Of a DNA stretch of 61,793 nucleotides, positions 17,954-24,447 are shown in pieces; position 1 is the stretch's first letter; each line of letters starts with the position of its first letter. Position numbers and translations under genes: made by a program. Under the pieces are notes generated by a model, which was not told the DNA's origin, ran no database searches, and saw nothing but the letters and a program-made list of their open reading frames with translations. Source of the stretch: Lentibacillus saliphilus (GTDB lineage Bacteria > Bacillota > Bacilli > Bacillales > Amphibacillaceae); the NCBI RefSeq assembly GCF_019093865.1, contig NZ_JABJXD010000003.1:310715-372507 (forward strand), written 5' to 3'.

Positions 17954-20472
17954 GATGCTTCGCTCCTATCTTTATTAATTAAAAAACTTATGCTTTTATT
18001 AGTAGGAGCAGGATCCCGCCCCACAATTCCGCCTGTATGGTAAGCAACAGGTCCCGTCTGCCTTAACCCAGCTGGAACACGTCCCTGCGACTTATAAAGC
18101 ACAGATACAGTTTTCGAAATACCTGCTCCGAGTGTGCTGTTCATGTTATGGGCGTTGCCTGTGATACTCGTAATTTCGTCGTAAACACCTTCGAGGCTTC
18201 TGATTTTGTTATCAATGGCCCTTTTCGATTCTCTGTAAGCCTCGGTACCCTCTTTTGCGGTACCTGCATTTTTTTCGAGCTGCTTCTTTTCTTTTTGAAG
18301 TTTTTCAAGTTCTTCTTTAACCACATCAAGGCTTTTACCCTTTTCCGCGGTAAGACCTTCTTGTTTCAGCAGCACATCGATCATACGATCATTAATGGCA
18401 TCCATTTGTTTGAGCTCGTTTTTATTGCCTTCAATTTTTTCATCAATCGTTTTCTTCTGATCCTGTAGAACCTGCAGACCCTCGCCAAGCCCATCTTTAA
18501 TAATAGCGTTTAGGACGTCTTCTTCTGCTTTCAATTCGAGCAAGCGTTCTTCAGTCGTTGTTGACTTTGCTCGCTCCTGGGCATTTGCTCTCAATTTCTC
18601 TTTCAGAATGTCGTTTCGTTTATGCTCTTCCAGGTCGGCCATTTCCATAACCCAGTTCATATCTTTTTCAATCTGAGCCTGGTCTTTTCTGAGCTCTATA
18701 TTTTCTTCAATTATGTTTTGCTCATTTTGCATGGCTTTAAATCTTTCCTGCTCAAGCTCCTGTAGTGTCAAATCACGCAAAGAGCCTATATAATCTCTAA
18801 CAGCGTCTGTAGAATCTACAATGGCCTGTCCCTTCTCTGAAAATGACTTTTTCACATTAGGGGTTTGATCAATTATTTCATCGTTTGCCTCGATTAATTT
18901 TTTGAGTTCGTCTTTGCTGAGACCGCTTTTATCTGCTAGTTCAGCATATTCGTCCTTAAGATCTTTTATCTTGTCGGGATCCTGTTCTTTATTCAGTTCC
19001 TGTTGGATGTCCAGTAGTCTTCCAAATTCATCTTTTGTCAGCTTGCTTTTACTCTGCAGCTGCTCGTACTGATTTACGGTTTCTTCCAGTGAGTCAGCTT
19101 GCTTATCGAGTGAGTCAGCTGTTTCAAGATTTACTTTCCTGTTACTTTCCATTTCGACATTTAAGCTCGCCATAACGCCCGCTAAAACAGATACACCCGC
19201 AATAGCCCATCCGGCAGGTCCCAGTGAGACCATTAAGCCGCGCATAGCAATGATCAGCTTGCCTACTGAAGACGCTGTGAGCGCTACAGCAGTCGCCGTA
19301 CCAGCGAAAGCGAGACCCGCTTTAATTGTAGAAGAGTCCAGTTCTGAAACAGTCCTTACAACGTCTGACCCTTTACGCACAATGTCAGTAAAGACAGGCA
19401 GAAACTCCTGGCCGATTGTAATACCGAGTTCTTCCATGGCAGACTTAAATTCTTTGAAGGCACCGTTCAGATTATCGTTTTGAATTTCAGCGACTCTTTC
19501 GGCTGTGCCGCCAGCGTTATCCAATTCGGATGAATAATCTTTGAGACTGTCTTCCCCTTCATCCAGTAAGGCAATAAATCCTGCAGCGGCTTCACGTCCC
19601 ACTAACTGGGATGCCGTAGCTGTTTTTTGCGAGTCGGTCATGCCGTCCATTTTACTGGCAATGTGGCCCATTAATTCAGGCAGCGGCTTCATGTTGCCTT
19701 CTGCGTCATTAACTTCTATTTTAAGGTCCTTCATGGCCTTTTTCGTTTTTCCTGTCGGATCCGTAAGTGATATAAGTGAAGCACGTAATGCTGTACCGGC
19801 AGAACTTCCTTGAATACCAGCATCTGACATTTTAGCAATCGCCGCGGCCGTATCCTCGATAGACCAGCCTACAGATTTTGCAACAGGTGCCACCATTTTC
19901 ATGGCGTCCCCGAGCTGAGGCAAGTCTGTGTTTGCAGTAGTCATGGTTTTAACCAGGACATCAACAGCGCCCTCAGTCTCAGAAGCTGAAATTCCAAACC
20001 CGGTCATAATGTTAGAAACAATATCAGCCGACTGTCCCAGCTCGATATTACCTGCAGCTGCCGCGTTTAAGATTGAAGGCAGCGCGTCAATTTGTTCCTG
20101 GACTTCAAAACCTGCAAGGCTGAGATATTGCAGCCCCTCAGCTGCTTGACTTGCGCTAAACTGAGTTGTACTCCCCATCTCACGTGCGACAGCTTCAAGT
20201 TCTTTCATTTCCTCAGCTGAAGCACCGCTCACAGCCTTTACTTTACTCATACCCGCTTCAAGATCAGCAGCTGTTTTAATACTCGCACCCACGACACCCG
20301 CAATAGCAGTGCCAGCTACCATGCTCATCTTTTGTATTTTACCGAAATCCTCGTTCATTTTCTGGGCAGACATGCGGGATTTTTCCATTTTGTTTCGTGA
20401 CTCGTCCATCTTGTTTTTAAAGTCTTTGTTACTTAAAACTAAACGAGCTCTGATTTCTCCTACATCAGCCAT
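17950..20472 (-). CDS. Phage tail tape measure protein (TP901 family)
   Basis: An 840-residue protein. Residues about 55-330 are the TP901 tape measure core: AADLEAGMSKVKAVSGAS, TTQFSASQAAEGLQYL, MTGFGISASETEGAVDVLVK, SSAGTALRASL. A hydrophobic segment lies at about 385-435, then long coiled coil to about 760, and a C-terminal YHTGGIVGRDPAP motif. The family fixes tail length by residue number. This one is shorter than most siphophage homologues and ends soon after the HTGG motif with no peptidase domain. Start ATG overlaps the preceding gene's stop. It is the only clear large structural gene in the element. Confidence 0.92.
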   Translation of the reverse strand: MADVGEIRARLVLSNKDFKNKMDESRNKMEKSRMSAQKMNEDFGKIQKMSMVAGTAIAGVVGASIKTAADLEAGMSKVKAVSGASAEEMKELEAVAREMGSTTQFSASQAAEGLQYLSLAGFEVQEQIDALPSILNAAAAGNIELGQSADIVSNIMTGFGISASETEGAVDVLVKTMTTANTDLPQLGDAMKMVAPVAKSVGWSIEDTAAAIAKMSDAGIQGSSAGTALRASLISLTDPTGKTKKAMKDLKIEVNDAEGNMKPLPELMGHIASKMDGMTDSQKTATASQLVGREAAAGFIALLDEGEDSLKDYSSELDNAGGTAERVAEIQNDNLNGAFKEFKSAMEELGITIGQEFLPVFTDIVRKGSDVVRTVSELDSSTIKAGLAFAGTATAVALTASSVGKLIIAMRGLMVSLGPAGWAIAGVSVLAGVMASLNVEMESNRKVNLETADSLDKQADSLEETVNQYEQLQSKSKLTKDEFGRLLDIQQELNKEQDPDKIKDLKDEYAELADKSGLSKDELKKLIEANDEIIDQTPNVKKSFSEKGQAIVDSTDAVRDYIGSLRDLTLQELEQERFKAMQNEQNIIEENIELRKDQAQIEKDMNWVMEMADLEEHKRNDILKEKLRANAQERAKSTTTEERLLELKAEEDVLNAIIKDGLGEGLQVLQDQKKTIDEKIEGNKNELKQMDAINDRMIDVLLKQEGLTAEKGKSLDVVKEELEKLQKEKKQLEKNAGTAKEGTEAYRESKRAIDNKIRSLEGVYDEITSITGNAHNMNSTLGAGISKTVSVLYKSQGRVPAGLRQTGPVAYHTGGIVGRDPAPTNKSISFLINKDRSEAS

Positions 20473-20731
20473 TATTATTCACACCTTTTGCTCTCATCAT
20501 CCGAGTAATAAAACGTTGAACCTGGTAGGATGCATCAGGCACCACTTCTTGTACATAGATACCGATTTCCTCGTTTGTCATTTGGTATTGCTCAACGATT
20601 TCTAGCGCTTCTGTGAGTTTGTTCATCCCGCTTTGACCAGGCACCCGCCCTTCAAGGAATAGCTCTGCATTACCCGCTAAAATACCTGCAGCATAGGCTT
20701 TGTCATTCATTTCTTTTTCAGTTATCGGCAT
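20465..20731 (-). CDS. Putative tail assembly chaperone, second part
   Basis: An 88-residue helical protein between the 143-residue gene and the tape measure gene, the place of the gpGT-type chaperone. ATG at 20731 follows GAAGGTG; a longer form would begin at 20752. It overlaps the preceding gene by 14 bases in a different frame. No canonical slippery heptamer is seen in the overlap, so I take it as a separately started, translationally coupled protein. Its stop overlaps the tape measure start. Confidence 0.6.
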   Translation of the reverse strand: MPITEKEMNDKAYAAGILAGNAELFLEGRVPGQSGMNKLTEALEIVEQYQMTNEEIGIYVQEVVPDASYQVQRFITRMMRAKGVNNNG

Positions 20732-21149
20732 CTTCTGCACCTTCTTTCTCATGTAAATACAAATTTTTTACATTTTGTACAATAGAATTAAAGTTGTTGA
20801 ATTCAGTCATTCGCTTTAAAAACTCATAAAGCTCGTCTAGTCCAACATTTTTATAAATGTAATCCTCGTCTATATCTGTAATGACGGAAACCAAATTTAC
20901 TATCTCGTCCATAGCCATATCCGCGGCTTGCAGAAAAATCACGTATAAATCGTTATTTTTGCGTGCAGATACAACTTGATATACTAGACTCGGGAGATAC
21001 TCTATCGAACCCATTAAATGTTTAAAATCACTGGGTGATAGTTTCCTGATCTCAGCCCTCTTTTTACCCAGGTAGACTTCGTTTTCTTTTAAAGGCACTG
21101 CTCTTTTGAATAGATCGATCATAGCCTGTTTGTCGTACCATTTAGCCAT
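20718..21149 (-). CDS. Putative tail assembly chaperone (gpG-like)
   Basis: A 143-residue mostly helical, acidic protein. Size, position directly before the tape measure gene and the presence of a short overlapping partner match the two-part tail assembly chaperones of siphophages, which bind the tape measure before tube polymerisation. Strong RBS (GGAGGC). It follows a leftward terminator at 21175-21201, so it is likely expressed at a lower level than the gene before it. Confidence 0.6.
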   Translation of the reverse strand: MAKWYDKQAMIDLFKRAVPLKENEVYLGKKRAEIRKLSPSDFKHLMGSIEYLPSLVYQVVSARKNNDLYVIFLQAADMAMDEIVNLVSVITDIDEDYIYKNVGLDELYEFLKRMTEFNNFNSIVQNVKNLYLHEKEGAEDADN

Positions 21150-21168
21150 TCTTTTTTAGCCTCCTAAC

Positions 21169-21201
21169 AAAAAAGGACTGCCCTCGTTATGAAGGCAGCC
21201 C
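21169..21201 (-). terminator. Attenuator-type terminator inside the tail operon
   Basis: GGgCTGCC/GGCAGtCC stem (21175-21201) followed, reading leftward, by six T. It separates the 109-residue structural candidate from the chaperones. Phages often place such terminators after abundantly needed structural genes. Confidence 0.75.
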
Positions 21202-21214
21202 GTATGTTTTATAT

Positions 21215-21544
21215 TTAAAATTTAATAGCCACAGTCAAAGAAGGTGAGGTGCCACTGACCTGCAGCGTGTATCGTACGTAGTTTTTGCGTTTTGCGAACA
21301 GAATGCCATATCTGCTTTCATGTACCGGGAACGTGCCGACTTCTGTAAAGTCTGTACCGTTGTCCGATTCCTCAAATTTAATTGAAAGAGCAGCATCCCC
21401 CTCGAGGCCCTGAGTTTCTACCAGGATGTTACATTCATTAACAGCAGGCATATGAATAACTTCACTTGTAGTATTCGTGGTTACATTCGATTCTCCATAA
21501 GAGAGTAACGCGTCACGTGAGCCTTCAAACATGCGTAGTACCAT
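21215..21544 (-). CDS. Beta-rich structural protein candidate
   Basis: A 109-residue protein that looks entirely beta: alternating patterns around ECNILVETQGLEG, LSIKFEESDNGTDFTEVGTF and YVRYTLQVSGTSPSLTVAIKF. This resembles small Ig-like or decoration proteins of phage heads and tails, but I cannot name a family. It has the best RBS of the module (AGGAGG) and is followed by a terminator, which suggests it is the most expressed product. It could be a tube, head-decoration or adaptor subunit. Confidence 0.5.
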   Translation of the reverse strand: MVLRMFEGSRDALLSYGESNVTTNTTSEVIHMPAVNECNILVETQGLEGDAALSIKFEESDNGTDFTEVGTFPVHESRYGILFAKRKNYVRYTLQVSGTSPSLTVAIKF

Positions 21545-21778
21545 TTATTTTTCCTCCTCTTTTTGTTGTTCGTCCATCCGCTTGAACCCTTCGCTTAAAA
21601 GCTGAAAGCTATTCATTTTGTCGGGATCCAACTGTCTCAGTGGTTCCTTCTCTTTTTCTTCATGAATTTCCTTAAATCCGCTGCTTATATCCTGAAGTAT
21701 TCTCTTGTGAGCCCTATAGCGATTTTCAACGTTATTTCTTACTTGTTGGTTCTGCTTTGCTTCTAATCCCTTAGCCAT
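21545..21778 (-). CDS. Small charged helical protein of the tail module
   Basis: A 77-residue highly charged, Lys/Glu/Gln-rich helical protein of unknown function. It overlaps the 3' end of the preceding 254-residue gene by 16 bases and ends one base before the next gene, so the three are translationally coupled. RBS GGAAGAAG. No domain recognised. Confidence 0.55.
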   Translation of the reverse strand: MAKGLEAKQNQQVRNNVENRYRAHKRILQDISSGFKEIHEEKEKEPLRQLDPDKMNSFQLLSEGFKRMDEQQKEEEK

Positions 21779-22527
21779 TTTGACTTCTTCCTTTCTTCCT
21801 GCTGTGCTTTATGGATTTTACGCCTTGCCTCGGTTTCCACAGGTTCAACTTCACCTGTTAAATTGTATAATTCAACTTGTGGAGGAAGTGTCCCTCTCTG
21901 CAGGGCATTATCCTGATCATCCCAGTGTTTCATTCCATTTCTACTGCCCATAATCACCCCATACTGCCACTCCGACTCGTTCGGCGTATTATAGATCTTT
22001 AAGTCCACTTTGTTACGACCGAACCTATACTTATTATCAAGTTCATCTGTAGCTTTCTTAGCCTCACGCATAAAATCCTCATGCAGAAGATCCGCACGTT
22101 TATTTACTTCGCCAACTAATTTTAGATAGTTTAAATATTTGGCCGCCTGCGGGAGAATGTTCTTTTTCATTACTTCGATTTTCTTATTCAGTAAATCCAA
22201 CTCGCGCTTATACCCATCGTGTAAAGATGGGATAAGTTCCTGGAGACTCTCTTTTTTACTCGATTCAATCAAAGAAATACGCTCGTCATACTGCGCAATG
22301 CTCTTTTGTAAGGACTCCTTTTTCTTTTGCAACTGATTCAGCTTGACTTTCTCAGCCTTTTCGCCTGTCTTTGCTTCATCTGCTAAAATGTTTGTGTATT
22401 CCGTACCCGCTTCAACAAGACTTTTTTCTAGTTTTGCTTTTTCCCGTTTCAAGTCTTTTATTTGTTTCTCGATATTTGAAGCACGTATTTTGTACTCTTC
22501 CATCTCTTTATAGAACGTTTGTTCCAT
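21763..22527 (-). CDS. Coiled-coil protein, first gene of the tail module
   Basis: A 254-residue protein. Residues 1-110 are a continuous coiled coil (KIRASNIEKQIKDLKREKAK onward); residues about 120-165 are a second helical block; the C-terminal part (about 170-254) is basic with a globular segment containing ESEWQYGVIMGSRNGM. The N-terminal coiled coil resembles phage scaffolding or capsid-remodelling proteins in style, but no family is recognised. It follows a strong leftward terminator, so the tail operon must start from a local promoter or by antitermination. Confidence 0.55.
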   Translation of the reverse strand: MEQTFYKEMEEYKIRASNIEKQIKDLKREKAKLEKSLVEAGTEYTNILADEAKTGEKAEKVKLNQLQKKKESLQKSIAQYDERISLIESSKKESLQELIPSLHDGYKRELDLLNKKIEVMKKNILPQAAKYLNYLKLVGEVNKRADLLHEDFMREAKKATDELDNKYRFGRNKVDLKIYNTPNESEWQYGVIMGSRNGMKHWDDQDNALQRGTLPPQVELYNLTGEVEPVETEARRKIHKAQQEERKKSKWLRD

Positions 22528-22579
22528 TTATTTTCCCTCGTTTCTAAAAAATTTTATTTTAAATTTTGACTCGTAAAAC

Positions 22580-22620
22580 GCAAAAAAGAGCCGTTTCACA
22601 TTAGTGTTACAGTCGGCTCT
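22580..22620 (-). terminator. Terminator separating TerS/packaging region from tail module
   Basis: AGAGCCG (22587-22593 region) pairs with CGGCTCT (22614-22620). Reading leftward the stem is followed by six T. It isolates the 22527-17174 operon from upstream transcription. Confidence 0.75.
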
Positions 22621-23056
22621 CGAAATTCGTGTATTATGTTGATTTTTTCAAAGTGTTTTTTGATGCTCGGATGTCAGATGCACTAGTTGTAGCCCGTGAA
22701 ACATGGTAGCCCCCGGGGGTGGGGGGGTATCGACTTCAGACCCTCATTTTTCGCCTTTTAAAGCTTGAATTTGACTTCCGATAATACTGATTATGTCAAC
22801 TAGAAATACGCTCAAACGTTGATATGACGCGGTTTCCGTTTTTACATCATAAAAGTAAGTTTACTGTTCATTATAGCGAAAATCAAAACGTTGATGTATC
22901 AAGGGTTTGGCGAGTTGTCTGATAAATTGTTTCACAGTGTGACCCTATAGCAGCGTATGACGTGTTTAGACCTATACCCCTCAAAATATTAGGGCGCGTC
23001 TCTATGAGAGGGTGGCAGTGGGTGAAATGCTCTATATTGTGAAATACACTGAACCC
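22621..23056. other. Non-coding region with candidate packaging (cos/pac) site
   Basis: About 435 bases without a credible gene between terS and the tail module. It contains a run CCCCCGGGGGTGGGGGGG at 22710-22727, starkly GC-rich against an AT-rich background, and two copies of AAACGTTGAT at 22814-22823 and 22886-22895. GC-rich sites of this kind next to terS are typical of cos cleavage sites in Gram-positive cos phages. Function is inferred from composition and position. Confidence 0.4.
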
Positions 23057-23464
23057 TTATTGCTTCATTTTAACAACGTTATTTTTCCTACTTCTGAATT
23101 CCTCGATACGCTTTTGCATATCCTCAATGTCATTTACAGAAGCTTTACCTCCAAGGCGGTCATCTACAGTATCGGATCCTGAAGGAAGCATGTCATTCAT
23201 TTGAAGTATCAACTTAACCATAGCAGCGTTTCGATCTTCAGTAGCAGACTTAACCATGGCTTTCATAACCTTTGGTAAATCGTCCTGGGTATAGCGGATA
23301 ATTGTCTTTTTCAGTTCTCTGCTGAACGCAGGATCATTCTTCCAATTGTGAATCGTACGCAGAGTTACGCCACACTCTTTTGCTACCTGCTCAAGAGTTA
23401 AACCGCCACGATCCGGCTGGGCCAGGAAATTAATTGCTCTATAATGCCTTGCATCTAATGACAA
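23057..23464 (-). CDS. TerS-like small terminase / phBC6A51-type HTH protein
   Basis: A 135-residue protein. The N-terminal helix-turn-helix is clear: LTLEQVAKECGVTLRTIHNW (residues 22-41), followed by a helical oligomerisation region and a coiled C-terminal tail. This is the arrangement of phBC6A51-type small terminase subunits in Bacillus phages, which recognise the packaging site. No large terminase follows, as in satellites that redirect a helper's TerL. It starts at TTG behind GGGAGGTG, after a terminator, so expression is separate from the ArpU-like gene. Confidence 0.7.
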   Translation of the reverse strand: MSLDARHYRAINFLAQPDRGGLTLEQVAKECGVTLRTIHNWKNDPAFSRELKKTIIRYTQDDLPKVMKAMVKSATEDRNAAMVKLILQMNDMLPSGSDTVDDRLGGKASVNDIEDMQKRIEEFRSRKNNVVKMKQ

Positions 23465-23480
23465 TGTAGCACCTCCCTAT

Positions 23481-23526
23481 AAAAAAAAAGGACAAGGTGT
23501 GATTTCCCACGTCTTGTCCTTTTTTA
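23481..23526. terminator. Terminator between ArpU-like gene and terS
   Basis: AAGGACAAG (23488-23496) with CTTGTCCTT (23513-23521), long A run on one side and T run on the other, so it can work leftward and rightward. Confidence 0.8.
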
Positions 23527-23631
23527 TACTTTTGCCAAACCTAAACTAAATACAGGTATTTCAATTATACCTTAATTTTCCCATTAAACAGCGCCGTTGT
23601 CAAGTTTTGATGTGAAAATATATGAAGTAGG

Positions 23632-24018
23632 TTACTCATCCTTTATAGCCTGCAACAGCTTCATTGCGCCGATCGTACTTCCGTTTATATGTTCATGGAT
23701 GAGTTCGATAGCTGCAGCACAGTGATGGTTATACATGCCACGGGATATTTTTAATAACTTTGTCGTTTCTTTTGCTGGCAGATCGTGGATCCACCGCGCC
23801 CGACAACATGCCTGAACTATTTTGGGCAACTTCTCTATAGCCTGGTCAATCATTATTCGATTAAGCTGTCCTCCGGAGATTCCATCATATACTTTAGGAC
23901 CGGTGCTGGTCGTTTCTTTCCATGAGTAGTCTCCTCTTTTAATATCGTTATAGTGCTCTAAATATTTTCTAATAGCTTTCCTAGACATGTAACCCTCAAT
24001 TTGAATGTTGTTTTCCAT
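23632..24018 (-). CDS. ArpU/sigma-like late transcription regulator
   Basis: A 128-residue protein of the ArpU type. It has an N-terminal segment and a C-terminal sigma-region-4-like helix-turn-helix (LPAKETTKLLKISRGMYNHH, about residues 84-103). ArpU-like proteins activate late or packaging genes of Gram-positive phages and satellites. I take ATG 24018, behind GGAAGTGA, not the upstream GTG at 24057 which lies within an iteron. It sits between the origin and terS, suiting a role as activator of the packaging and tail genes. Confidence 0.7.
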   Translation of the reverse strand: MENNIQIEGYMSRKAIRKYLEHYNDIKRGDYSWKETTSTGPKVYDGISGGQLNRIMIDQAIEKLPKIVQACCRARWIHDLPAKETTKLLKISRGMYNHHCAAAIELIHEHINGSTIGAMKLLQAIKDE

Positions 24019-24051
24019 GTTAATCACTTCCAAAAACGTAGTTAAATAATG

Positions 24052-24447
24052 TGTCACAAGTAGTGTGTGACAGACTGGTTCTCTTACAAACTCATGTCCT
24101 ACAAGGGTTTAAGATACTTTATAGTAATTGTGTCACAAGCTATATAATACTTGTCACATGTGGTTACGTGACGCTAAAACCCAGTCGTACCAACGGTTTT
24201 AAGCGGTTTGTCACAATGTCACTACTCTTCTTTAAAAAAGTACATATATAATGAAGTATAAAAATATATATATAAAGTAATATAAATACTTAAGTGGTAG
24301 GCGATTCATACGAACCCATAAATAATAAATACATTGTGACATTGTGACAAATGGACTCTATTCATTGGTACTACGGGTTTTTTCTGTCACAACTATTCAC
24401 TTATAACCTCGTGACAGGGTTGTGACTGTCACAGAATCATTGTGACA
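24052..24447. promoter_or_regulatory. Iteron-type replication origin of the element
   Basis: Exact TGTGACA or its complement TGTCACA at 24052, 24066, 24131, 24152, 24209, 24335, 24343, 24385, 24427 and 24441, with near copies at 24217, 24411 and 24421. The repeats lie on both sides of an almost pure A+T tract (24230-24298). The array begins inside the 3' end of the primase-helicase gene. This is the layout of the SaPI/PICI origin, where the Rep helicase binds two iteron sets around the melting region. Confidence 0.8.

Noticed and set aside
20718-20752. Programmed frameshift between the two tail-chaperone genes
   Set aside because: The downstream frame is +1 relative to the upstream one and no slippery heptamer is in the overlap. 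A separate start with an RBS is visible.
24052-24447. CRISPR-like repeat array
   Set aside because: Repeats are only 7 bases, occur in both orientations and are irregularly spaced; they fit iterons of an origin.
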